This document shows positions 24,402 to 32,494 of a DNA stretch of 35,000 nucleotides, in pieces. The stretch comes from an uncultured Pelagibacteraceae bacterium (GTDB lineage: Bacteria; Pseudomonadota; Alphaproteobacteria; Pelagibacterales; Pelagibacteraceae). The first letter of the stretch is position 1. Every line of letters starts with the position of its first letter. The translations under genes and the position numbers were made by a program. The notes below the pieces were generated by a model. It was not told where the DNA came from and made no database searches. It saw nothing but the letters and a program-made list of their open reading frames with translations. The DNA is taken from positions 1 to 35,000 of the forward strand of contig CACNVV010000003.1 in the NCBI GenBank assembly GCA_902624015.1. The letters are read 5' to 3'.

Positions 24402-25271
24402 TTAATTTATTTTTTTTAAAGAATTAGCTATTTCTATTAACGATGAACTAAGTGTTTTGGATGGTCTCCACTTTAATTCTTTCTTGATTAAACTATTGCT
24501 CGTATTTCTAAAATTATAGTTTTTTTTATTTTTTTCAATTACTTTTGAATTTTTATTTAAAATTTCATTAGAAATTTTAATAATTTCTCCTAAATTAATT
24601 AGTTTATCTCCAGACAAATTTAATGTGTTTGATTTTTTATATTTTAGAGTTTTAATAATTGCCTCAGCAACATCGTCAGCATGAATAAAAGTTCTCGCAG
24701 TTCTTTTTGATCCAACTTCTATTAATTTTTCGTTTTGAGAAACTTTGCTAATAAGTGACTCTACAGCTGACCAATTTGCTTTATTTTTTCTTGGGCCATA
24801 AATGATACCAAATCTTAGTATCACAAATTTAATATTAAATAACGAGCAATAATATTTAATTATTTCCTCACATAAATATTTTGAAACAGCATATTCAGAG
24901 CCAAGTTTTAAACTTTCAATTTTTGATTTCTCGTTAATTTTTTTTTTAGATGATTCACCATAGACCCATTCTGTAGAGGCAAAAATGAATTGTTTAACAT
25001 TTTTTTTATACGCAGATTTTAAAAGATTAATTGTGCCTTTTATATTAACATCATAAGCGTTTTCTGGGTTTAGTTCAAAGTCCTTTGAACTTGAAATTGC
25101 AGCTAAATGCACAACAGATGAAGTATTTTTTGTTATACTTTTGTATAAATTTTTATCCAGTATGTTGATTTTTTTTGAATCTTCTTTGTTGATTTTGTCA
25201 AAACCATAAAACTTAATTTTTTTATTTTTAAGTTTTTTTTTTACAAAATAAGCTAAAAATGATTCAGAGCC
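24402..25271 (-). CDS. NAD-dependent epimerase/dehydratase, 5'-truncated (no initiating ATG)
   Basis: The open frame runs from an in-frame stop at 25272-25274 to 24402 and encodes about 289 residues of extended-SDR sequence. It starts abruptly at GSESFLAYFVKKKL, which corresponds to the middle of the NAD-binding G-x-x-G-x-x-G loop; the usual start (Met, beta strand, first Gly) is missing. The rest is intact: VVHLAAISSS, FASTEWVYG with catalytic Ser/Thr, YAVSK as the Y-x-x-x-K pair and RTFIHADD. The first usable start is a GTG at 25110-25112, which drops the NAD loop entirely. The 5' end overlaps the acetolactate-synthase-like gene. I infer that this copy is a remnant made by deletion, or a chimeric assembly; it is unlikely to be active. 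Confidence 0.7.
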   Translation of the reverse strand, partial: GSESFLAYFVKKKLKNKKIKFYGFDKINKEDSKKINILDKNLYKSITKNTSSVVHLAAISSSKDFELNPENAYDVNIKGTINLLKSAYKKNVKQFIFASTEWVYGESSKKKINEKSKIESLKLGSEYAVSKYLCEEIIKYYCSLFNIKFVILRFGIIYGPRKNKANWSAVESLISKVSQNEKLIEVGSKRTARTFIHADDVAEAIIKTLKYKKSNTLNLSGDKLINLGEIIKISNEILNKNSKVIEKNKKNYNFRNTSNSLIKKELKWRPSKTLSSSLIEIANSLKKIN

Positions 25272-26176
25272 TTAGATGCAAATGTTTTTTCATTAATTAC
25301 AACTTTTGTAGTAAACCTACACCCAAAACTAATTAATAAATCACATTCTTGAATAGAATACACTGCTGATCTATTTCCACTCCTACCGGCAGATCCCATG
25401 TTTAATGGAAAATCATAGTAAAGCATATCAGCTGATTGCCATGTTGTTGTTACTGGAACATTTAATTTTTTTAATAATTTTAAAACTAAATTATTATTTT
25501 TTACATTTTGAGCACCCCCACCTAACAAAATCAAAGGTTTTTTTGATCTTTCAATTTCATTCAAAAGTTGTTTACTTATGGACTGATAGTATGAGGTTTT
25601 TGATTTTTTAATTGGTGGTTTAAAACCTTTTAATCTATTTGGATTTATTTTAGAAACTTGAACATTGTATGGCACATCGATAACAACAGGTCCTGGTCTA
25701 CCATTGGTTGCGAGGTAAATACATTTTTCTAATTCATATCTAATATTTTCGACTTTTTTTACCATTACAGAATACTTGCTTATAGGTTTCATATGCGCTT
25801 GAACATCTACTTCCTGAAAACCTCTCTGTCTAATCTTTCTTTTTAACTTATTATGAAACATTCCTACTTGGCCAGTTACAAATAATGACGGAATAGAATC
25901 ACAATACGCTGACATTATAGCTGATGATAGATTGGTAGCAGCAGGACCTGCTCCTACACAACAAACTCCAAGTTGTTTAAATCTTCCATATGCTTCGGCA
26001 GCTAGACCATTAGCTTGTTCATGGTAATTAACAAACTCTCTAAGCTTTCTGTTTTTGCCCACCGCATTTATCAGATGCAAAGCATTTCCACTTTGATAAA
26101 TTGGAACAAAATCAACGCCTTTTTTTTGTATTTCTTGAAAAATATAGTCTGCTACTTTTATATTTGATGTGCTCAT
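25253..26176 (-). CDS. Acetolactate-synthase-like thiamine-diphosphate enzyme, C-terminally truncated
   Basis: The 307-residue protein contains the N-terminal PYR domain (about 1-170) with HEQANGLAAEAYGR, in which Glu53 is the catalytic cofactor-activating Glu, and part of the central domain, including RPGPVVIDVP and LLGGGAQN. It stops at SFGCRFTTKVV plus a few residues, the point where acetolactate-synthase relatives continue into the rest of the central domain and the C-terminal PP domain that binds the diphosphate (about 250 more residues). That domain is absent, so the protein cannot bind the cofactor alone. Intact relatives in sugar loci include YerE-type enzymes that add a two-carbon branch to a 4-keto sugar. 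The 5' end overlaps the preceding epimerase by 4 nt (ATGA). Confidence 0.8.
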   Translation of the reverse strand: MSTSNIKVADYIFQEIQKKGVDFVPIYQSGNALHLINAVGKNRKLREFVNYHEQANGLAAEAYGRFKQLGVCCVGAGPAATNLSSAIMSAYCDSIPSLFVTGQVGMFHNKLKRKIRQRGFQEVDVQAHMKPISKYSVMVKKVENIRYELEKCIYLATNGRPGPVVIDVPYNVQVSKINPNRLKGFKPPIKKSKTSYYQSISKQLLNEIERSKKPLILLGGGAQNVKNNNLVLKLLKKLNVPVTTTWQSADMLYYDFPLNMGSAGRSGNRSAVYSIQECDLLISFGCRFTTKVVINEKTFASKALNHF

Positions 26177-27063
26177 ATTTTAAATTGTTTAATATTTGTT
26201 TTGATTTCTTTTAATAAAGTTCTTTTTAATTTAGATCTTGTTATACTTTTTAGTTTACTAATGTCCATAAAAAAACCAGGGTTAATTTTTAAATTTATAT
26301 CTTTTGAAAATTTTATTTCGTTTTTATTCTTATTTAGTATTTTCCAGTATAATTTAACAAAGTTACGCATGAGTAATTTTTTACCTGAGCCGACATTTAC
26401 TACAGATGAGTTGTTACAGTTTAATAATAATTTCGAGATATATTTAGCAACAGTATCAACATGCAAATAATCTCTATAAAATTTTAGTGAAGAAACTTCT
26501 ACATTTTTATTTTTTTTATCTGAAGCATGCATTGAATAAATCAAAGATTTTTTTTTAGTAATTGGTCCAAAAAGATTAGCAATCCTTAAATGAATAAATT
26601 TTTTATTAAGTTTTTTCGCCTTAAATTTTCCATGGTCTCCAACTATTGTTTTTCCTTTTTCATAATTTCTTAATTTGCCTTTTGGTTTTTTATTTTCTTT
26701 AACAATCCCTAAATTATCTCCATATTCATTAATTGTTCCAATGAATATAAATTTCTCTAACCCAGATCTAAAAAAACTATCAATTAAGTTTTTTGAAAAT
26801 TTAACATTTTCTTTTATATGATAATCTGAAGAAGGTTCATCCATTTTACCCCAACCACAATGAATAAAATAATCTGGTATACCCTCCTTTTTAATAAATT
26901 TATTAATTTTTTCCTTAGAATTGAATGGTAAGTATCTTATTGATTTATTTAATTTATACTTTTTATTATTTGAGATTCTTAAAATTTTAAATTTTATTTT
27001 TAATTCTTTGTACAAAGACAAACCTAATAAACCAGTTGAACCTGTCAAAAAAATTCTTTTCAT
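26173..27063 (-). CDS. NAD-dependent nucleotide-sugar epimerase/reductase (extended SDR)
   Basis: The 296-residue protein begins with the NAD-binding GSTGLLG (8-14), has FIGTINEYG with the catalytic Ser/Thr region and YEKGK as the Y-x-x-x-K pair, followed by RIANLFGP and a FYRDYLHVDT boundary motif. These are the normal landmarks of extended SDRs acting on nucleotide sugars. The size is on the small side (300 or more is common). It overlaps the truncated ThDP-enzyme gene by 4 nt and follows the radical SAM gene by 13 nt. A C4 reductase or epimerase role is plausible. Confidence 0.8.
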   Translation of the reverse strand: MKRIFLTGSTGLLGLSLYKELKIKFKILRISNNKKYKLNKSIRYLPFNSKEKINKFIKKEGIPDYFIHCGWGKMDEPSSDYHIKENVKFSKNLIDSFFRSGLEKFIFIGTINEYGDNLGIVKENKKPKGKLRNYEKGKTIVGDHGKFKAKKLNKKFIHLRIANLFGPITKKKSLIYSMHASDKKNKNVEVSSLKFYRDYLHVDTVAKYISKLLLNCNNSSVVNVGSGKKLLMRNFVKLYWKILNKNKNEIKFSKDINLKINPGFFMDISKLKSITRSKLKRTLLKEIKTNIKQFKI

Positions 27064-27076
27064 TAAATTTTAATTT

Positions 27077-28096
27077 TTATTTGAAATTCTTAATTGATCC
27101 AACATAGTCAATAAAAGAAACTCTACTGCCACCATATTTTCTTTTCTTAATATTAGTCCAAACTAATGACTCTGGAACATCAATCAAGTGATCACAATTT
27201 TTACAATAATCTATGTCATCAAATTTTTCATCGACATGTTTCTTTCTAAGTTCAACATATTTTTCTCCGTTAACAATATTTATTAATGAGTCCTCCTCCA
27301 AATGACCCATAACAGCTTTTGAGTCTTGACCCAAAACATTTGGACAAGGAACAACAGCACCTTTCATTTTACCTAATCCACCTGCTCGAATTTCAATTAC
27401 ATTTGCCAAAGGTCGTCCACAAGATCTTCTTTTTCTTTCTCTAAACTCCTGATGTCTTGAATGTGTGGTGTTTGGGGCATCCTCATTGTATACACCACTC
27501 CAGTTATGAGCTAACCAGATCTCAGAATCTATACCTAAATAATTTACCCAATTATCCAAATATTTTTGTAATTGATAATCTTTCTTATTATAATCTTGAA
27601 TTAAATGATGCGTTTGTAAAAAAGTATTATATTTTTTTTCTTTTAAAACTTTCAAACATTGAGCAAGAGTTTCTCTCATTTGGTCAAAATAATCGTGGGA
27701 CATCCAGTGAGCATAACTCTCTTTGTCCCATCCCATACAAGAAACTTTTATAATATCAAGTCCTGCTATACATAAATTTTCAAATTTTTCTTTTGTTAAT
27801 AATTTACCATTTGTATTTATCATCGACACTATACCTCTTTCTCTTAAATAAGAGCAATATTTCTCAAAATTTTTATTTAACAAAGGTTCTCCACTGCCTG
27901 ACAAATTAACAAATTTCAAACCTAGGGGTATAGCCTGATCAATAATACTTTTAAACAGTTCTTCACTTAGAGTTTTTTTAAATTCTTTTTCTCTTCCACC
28001 TTCAATACCTTGAGGACACATTGGACAAGCAAGATTACAACCACCAAATACCTCAAGATTTATTTGATCAATTTTATTTATTTTGAAATCTTTCAT
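27077..28096 (-). CDS. Radical SAM protein with C-terminal SPASM-like cysteines
   Basis: The 339-residue protein has a canonical radical SAM cluster motif GCNLACPMCPQ with cysteines 20, 24 and 27, then LSGSGEPLL for SAM binding. Further on there are cysteines in RRSCGRP, VVPCPNV and DYCKNCD, in an arrangement typical of SPASM or twitch auxiliary Fe-S clusters. Such proteins catalyse dehydrogenation, epimerisation or peptide/sugar modification; sugar-modifying examples are known but few. It lies 67 nt from the GHMP-kinase gene and 13 nt from the epimerase. The function in this locus is unknown. I regard the family call as firm. Confidence 0.85.
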   Translation of the reverse strand: MKDFKINKIDQINLEVFGGCNLACPMCPQGIEGGREKEFKKTLSEELFKSIIDQAIPLGLKFVNLSGSGEPLLNKNFEKYCSYLRERGIVSMINTNGKLLTKEKFENLCIAGLDIIKVSCMGWDKESYAHWMSHDYFDQMRETLAQCLKVLKEKKYNTFLQTHHLIQDYNKKDYQLQKYLDNWVNYLGIDSEIWLAHNWSGVYNEDAPNTTHSRHQEFRERKRRSCGRPLANVIEIRAGGLGKMKGAVVPCPNVLGQDSKAVMGHLEEDSLINIVNGEKYVELRKKHVDEKFDDIDYCKNCDHLIDVPESLVWTNIKKRKYGGSRVSFIDYVGSIKNFK

Positions 28097-28163
28097 TTAA
28101 ATTAGATTAAATCTTTCTTTTATTAAATATACTAAATAATCTACATGTCAAAATATATAAATA

Positions 28164-29150
28164 TTAAAAAGAGTTATCGTAATACGTTACTCTAGTACCA
28201 GAAGTATCAAGTTTAAAATCCAGAATATGTAAATTTTTAACTGAATGTAATACCTTTTTTTTTTTATTTTTATTAACTTGAATTAATAAAAATCCCCCTC
28301 CTCCAGCTCCTAGAAGTTTACCGCCAATGGCTCCGTTTGTTTTAAGTTTTTTATAATAGTTTTCTATTTTTGAGGAGGTAATTTTAGAACTAATTTTTTT
28401 TTTTAATTTCCATCCTTGGTCTAAAATACTTCCTATTTTAAAAAAATTTTTATCTTTATTTATTACATCTAAAATTTCATTAACCTGATCTTTCATTTTT
28501 AATAGAATCTGGGTTTGCATAGGGTTAACATCGACTTGTTTTTTTAATACTTTAGAGGAATCTCTTCTTATCTTTGTATAAATTAAAAAAAAATTATTGT
28601 TTATACACTCTAAAAAATTTTTTGAATAAAATACTGGACTAATTTCAACCTCGTGTTTTTTAAATGTGAGAGTATTTACATTGCCATAGCAGCAGGCATA
28701 ATGATCTTGCTTTCCCATTGGTCTTTTAAGAATATCTATTTCAATTTCTGAAGCTACTTTAGCTATTTGATACTTTGTCACTTGTTTGTTCTGGAGAGAA
28801 TAAATTGCGTTAACTAGTCCTACCGCAAAAGCACTTGATGACCCAAGCCCGGTTTGAGAAGGAACATCAGCATAGGTTGATATTTCAATCGGATAATCGA
28901 TTTTGAAATATTTTAAAGTTTCTCTGACTATTGGATGTTTTATATCATCAATTTTATTACAATATTCAATTTGGCTCCATGAAATTTTATACTTATAATC
29001 AACAATTCCAATTTGTCTCTTTACCATTACATAGATATATTTATCTATTGTAAAAGATATAACTTTACCATCTTCCTTTGAAAAAAAATTTTTAAAATCA
29101 GTTCCACCTCCTGCCAAACTTATCCGAAATGGTGTTCTAGTTATAATCAT
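28164..29150 (-). CDS. GHMP kinase, HddA-like (second copy)
   Basis: The protein has 328 residues, the same length as the HddA-like gene at 13580-14566, and starts with RTPFRISLAGGGTDFK (5-20). GLGSSSAF (101-108) is the ATP-binding motif and LGAGGGGFLL the C-terminal motif. It differs in many other positions from the first copy, so it probably has a different sugar as substrate (heptose 7-phosphate or another sugar such as fucose). It overlaps the preceding epimerase gene by 14 nt, which makes these two genes a coupled pair. The HddA name is only a family-level label. Confidence 0.75.
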   Translation of the reverse strand: MIITRTPFRISLAGGGTDFKNFFSKEDGKVISFTIDKYIYVMVKRQIGIVDYKYKISWSQIEYCNKIDDIKHPIVRETLKYFKIDYPIEISTYADVPSQTGLGSSSAFAVGLVNAIYSLQNKQVTKYQIAKVASEIEIDILKRPMGKQDHYACCYGNVNTLTFKKHEVEISPVFYSKNFLECINNNFFLIYTKIRRDSSKVLKKQVDVNPMQTQILLKMKDQVNEILDVINKDKNFFKIGSILDQGWKLKKKISSKITSSKIENYYKKLKTNGAIGGKLLGAGGGGFLLIQVNKNKKKKVLHSVKNLHILDFKLDTSGTRVTYYDNSF

Positions 29151-30018
29151 TAATTGTTATATTTAATCCCTTATAAATATCATTTTTATTCTTCCAACCA
29201 AATTTTTTATATAATTTATTTATGTCAGCTTTTATAAATGTATTTTTTGTATTTCTATGAGATTTTAAAATAAACTCATTTTTCTTAAATTTAAATTTAC
29301 TAATCATAATTTGTAGTATTTGTTTCACAGATGTTAATTTACCACTTCCCAAGTCATAAATTCCCGTATCAAATTTTTTTTTTATAATCATTTGAAAAAA
29401 ATTACATACATCACTAATATGTATGTAATCGTTTTTATCACTCAAATTTAATATATTTGGTTTTTTATTTAATTTCATAGATCTTATGATGTAAGGAATT
29501 AAAGACTTTTTTCTTTGTCCTTTTCCATAAACAAAAAAAATTCTAAACCAACCTAAGCTAATATTTTTTTTATCACAAGATACTTTTAATAAGCTATACA
29601 AACTTTTTTTTGCATTAATAAAATATCTATACTTTTCATATTTTTCACCGTGTATTTTCTTATAATACTCAAAACAACTACCTGAAACTATTATTTTTTT
29701 TATATTACAGACATTAACTATTTGTTTGATAAAAATATAAGAACTTTTTAAGTTTTGCAGTGATATTTCAAAATCAAAATTTGGGATTCCTTGCCACGCA
29801 AAATGATAAATAATTTCTGGTCTGAAATTTATAATTTTTTTATCAATTTTTTTTTTGTTCAAATCATGTTTTATAAAGATAACCTTAGATCTTTTTTTTT
29901 CACTTATTCTTGGTTTATGTTTGTTGTAAATAGCTAAGATTTCATGGTTAGATTTAATCAAGAATTCAATAAAATTTTTTCCTATAAAACCTGACGAACC
30001 TGTTACCAAAATTCTCAT
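29137..30018 (-). CDS. NAD-dependent epimerase/dehydratase-like protein, catalytic Tyr replaced
   Basis: The 293-residue extended-SDR protein has a good NAD loop GSSGFIG (7-13) and VSGSCFEY around the catalytic Ser. At the position of the Y-x-x-x-K pair the sequence is FINAK (133-137), so the proton-transferring Tyr appears to be Phe, with Tyr132 one residue earlier. This may alter or abolish oxidoreductase activity, or the alignment by eye may be one residue off. The remaining part includes KNDYIHISDV and YDLGSG, as in active relatives. It overlaps the aminotransferase by 4 nt and the kinase by 14 nt. Confidence 0.75.
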   Translation of the reverse strand: MRILVTGSSGFIGKNFIEFLIKSNHEILAIYNKHKPRISEKKRSKVIFIKHDLNKKKIDKKIINFRPEIIYHFAWQGIPNFDFEISLQNLKSSYIFIKQIVNVCNIKKIIVSGSCFEYYKKIHGEKYEKYRYFINAKKSLYSLLKVSCDKKNISLGWFRIFFVYGKGQRKKSLIPYIIRSMKLNKKPNILNLSDKNDYIHISDVCNFFQMIIKKKFDTGIYDLGSGKLTSVKQILQIMISKFKFKKNEFILKSHRNTKNTFIKADINKLYKKFGWKNKNDIYKGLNITINDYN

Positions 30019-31138
30019 TTTAGAGGAAAAATTTTATTTAAGATTTTCACTATTTTTACCTGATCAGTGTATTTAATATTATTTCCTGAAGGTAAACAAA
30101 ATGAATTTTTTGAAATTTCGTATGAGTTTTTATTTTCAATTCTTATTTTTTTATTAACATATTTTTTAAATGCTGGCATAGAGCTTACCGGATAGAACAT
30201 TGGTCTTAATTCAATTTTATATTTGTTAAATAAATCTACAATTTTTTCCTTATTAATTTTTTTTTTCCCATCAAAAATTAAATAACTTAGCCAGTAACTT
30301 TGTTTAACATAATTTATTCTTTTATTAATTTGGAAGTTTTTATTTTTTCTTAATAAATATTTGTAGTTTAAGAAAATTTCTTTTTTTTTTTTTAATAATT
30401 CTTTTATCCTTTTAATCTGCGCAAAAGCTAAGGCTGCTTGTATATTTGACCAATTATATTGGTAGCCTATTTCTTTTGACCAGTAAAATTTACGTTGTTT
30501 TATTTTATCCATTCCATGATGCGATAGAAGTTTCGCCTTAATATATAAATTTCTATCGTTCGTACACAAACAACCTCCTTGACCTGACATTATAAGTTTT
30601 GTTGCGTTAAAACTAAATACAGAAATATCTCCAAAACTTCCTGCATACTTACTTTTATATTTGGCTCCTAGTGCCTCAGCTGCGTCCTCTATAATCTTAA
30701 TTTTTTTTTTTTACAAATTTTTATGACCTCATCCCAATCTGGCATATTACCCATTAAATCCACTGCTATCAGTGCTTTTGTTTTTTTATTAATTTTTTTC
30801 TTTAAACTTTCAACCGACAAACATAGAGATTCTTTATCTACATCTACAAATACAGGCTTCGCTTCTAAATATGTAATTGGGGAAGCAGAGGCTACCCAGG
30901 TCAAATCAGGCACAATTATTTCATCACCCTTTTTAACATTTAGAGCATGCAAAGCTAAATGAATTGCAGAAGTACAACTTTGTGTAGTTAATACATATTT
31001 CTTTCCAGAGTATTTTTTGAAATTATTAGAAAATAAATCAATATATTTATTCATATTTTTGCCCCACCCATTAACTAAAGCATCCTGAACATATTTTTTT
31101 TCTAGTGCTGATATAGACGGTGAAGCAGCTCTTATCAT
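30015..31138 (-). pseudogene. DegT/DnrJ/EryC1 sugar aminotransferase, frameshifted in a poly-A tract
   Basis: Two adjacent frames encode one aminotransferase. The first (30689-31138) carries the N-terminal half up to the Lys-rich stretch CKKKK; the second (entered at about 30700 and read to 30015) continues with IIEDAAEALG, SFNATKLIMSGQGG containing the PLP Lys, and the C-terminal domain. The break is in a run of 12 T (12 A in the coding strand) at 30701-30712. Adding one A would restore a single frame of about 374 residues, the usual family length, and the same spacing as in the DegT relative at 10873-12057. The active-site Lys is kept, so the intended enzyme would transfer an amino group to a 4-keto sugar (perosamine-synthase-like). 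Sequencing error, phase variation or slippage are alternative explanations. Confidence 0.8.
30701..30712 (-). repeat. A12 homopolymer tract at the aminotransferase frameshift
   Basis: A run of 12 A in the coding strand lies precisely where the two aminotransferase half-frames meet. In-frame A12 runs also occur in the Gfo/Idh gene (2046-2057) and in the His-variant DegT gene (11597-11608), the latter at the homologous Lys-rich site just before I-x-I-I-E-D. Such tracts are prone to slippage in replication, transcription and sequencing. Confidence 0.85.
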
Positions 31139-31142
31139 AAAA

Positions 31143-31673
31143 TTAAATTAAATAATTGTTGTGTGATCTATCTTTTTTAGAAATGATTTTTGGTTTTATA
31201 GGCCACTTAAATTTAAAAAATGGATCATTATATCTTATTCCTTTTTCTTTTTTTGGATCATACTTATTTGAACAATAGTAATGTATAATAGAATTATTTT
31301 TAAGTGTCAGAAAAGCATTTGCACAACCCTTTGGTATATGGACTGACATTCTGTTTTTGCTATTTAGCTCAACAGAAATCCATTTACCATATGTTTTGGA
31401 TTTGGGTCTAAGATCCACAACAACATCATAAATAGATCCTTTAATACAACTTAAAGTTTTAGCTTCTGCAGATTTACCTGTCTGATAATGAAAACCTCTT
31501 AGAGTACCTTTCTTAAAGTTTTCAGAAACATTACATTGATTTATTTTATTTACAATTTTTTTTTTTTTAAATTCTTGAACACAAAAATGTCTTCTGAATG
31601 CTCCTCTATTATCTTTAAAAAGACTTGGTTTAATTAAATAAACACCTTCAATTTTTTGTTTTATAAAAATCAT
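31143..31673 (-). CDS. dTDP-4-dehydrorhamnose 3,5-epimerase family protein (RmlC-like)
   Basis: The 176-residue protein shows the RmlC core: KDNRGAF (20-26), LRGFHYQ with the catalytic His62, VVVDLRP with Asp87, the CANAFL strand, and HYYCSNKYDP with the aromatic residue near 132-133 that acts with His62. Length fits the family (about 180). It would epimerise C3 and/or C5 of a 4-keto-6-deoxy nucleotide sugar. No RmlA, RmlB or RmlD set is complete here, so it probably serves another sugar than rhamnose. It precedes the aminotransferase by 4 nt and follows the SDR by 28 nt. Confidence 0.85.
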   Translation of the reverse strand: MIFIKQKIEGVYLIKPSLFKDNRGAFRRHFCVQEFKKKKIVNKINQCNVSENFKKGTLRGFHYQTGKSAEAKTLSCIKGSIYDVVVDLRPKSKTYGKWISVELNSKNRMSVHIPKGCANAFLTLKNNSIIHYYCSNKYDPKKEKGIRYNDPFFKFKWPIKPKIISKKDRSHNNYLI

Positions 31674-31701
31674 TTTACTATATTCAAATTAATATTATTT
31701 T

Positions 31702-32439
31702 TTACCAAGATGTAAACCCACCATCTACATAAATATTTTGACCTACAACGTAATCAGATTCTTTAGAAATCAAAAAACTTATTGCTGAAAAAATTTGTTC
31801 AGGTTTGGCCATTTTTTTTTTTGGAATTAATTCTGAATAATTTTTTATAAATGTTCTTTTTTGATTATTTAAAACACCTGCTGGTGATATAGTATTAAAA
31901 TTTGTATTTTCAGTTGCATATTTAGTTGCCAACCATTTAGTTAGGCCAACAATTCCTGCTTTACTCGAAGAATAAGAAATAGATGAAAAAAAATTTTCAT
32001 TTTTATAAATATCATGATGGGGGCTATGAAGGGCATACATGGTACTAATATTAATTACTCTTTGGTCTATATTTTTTTTATGATGATATTTGATAAAATT
32101 TTTACAACACAAAAATACACCTCTTAAATTTACTTGTATAGTTTTATCAAAAATCTCTGTCGAAAAAATATCCTTACTACTTTTACTCTTTGCAGCCATT
32201 TCAGTAGTAAATGCTGAATTATTTATTAATATATCAAACGGTTTTTTTCTATTTTTATAAAAAAAATCTTGAACCTTTTTTTCATTAGTTATGTCCAAGA
32301 AATAAGTATTTAAATTTTTTGATTTTTTGCTATCCTTAAGTCCTATATCTGCAACATGTAATTCATTATTTATACTTAACTTCTTTTTAAAATATTTTCC
32401 TAGTACTCCTGATCCACCAATTAAACAAATTTTTTTCAT
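31702..32439 (-). CDS. ptmA: Short-chain dehydrogenase/reductase, PtmA-like
   Basis: This is a classical SDR of 245 residues: GGSGVLG (8-14) binds the cofactor, NNSA (73-76) stabilises the sheet, and Ser132 with YSSSK (156-160) form the catalytic set. GQNIYVDGGFT near the C-terminus is the normal end of classical SDRs. In the Campylobacter legionaminate pathway a PtmA oxidoreductase is encoded beside the PtmE-type nucleotidyltransferase, and the gene order here (PtmE-like, then this SDR) is the same. The Ptm label is therefore based on context and family, not on diagnostic residues. Confidence 0.75.
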   Translation of the reverse strand: MKKICLIGGSGVLGKYFKKKLSINNELHVADIGLKDSKKSKNLNTYFLDITNEKKVQDFFYKNRKKPFDILINNSAFTTEMAAKSKSSKDIFSTEIFDKTIQVNLRGVFLCCKNFIKYHHKKNIDQRVINISTMYALHSPHHDIYKNENFFSSISYSSSKAGIVGLTKWLATKYATENTNFNTISPAGVLNNQKRTFIKNYSELIPKKKMAKPEQIFSAISFLISKESDYVVGQNIYVDGGFTSW

Positions 32440-32494
32440 TCAAATATTAATATACAGCTGAAAGTAATTTTTAAAACTTAAATCTATAAATAAA

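Noticed and set aside
25253-26176. Functional YerE-type enzyme making a branched-chain sugar
   Set aside because: The cofactor-binding C-terminal domain is missing, so activity cannot be claimed for this copy.
30015-30590. Two separate short aminotransferase-related genes
   Set aside because: The two frames join at a homopolymer with continuous family homology and a conserved active-site order, so they are one broken gene.
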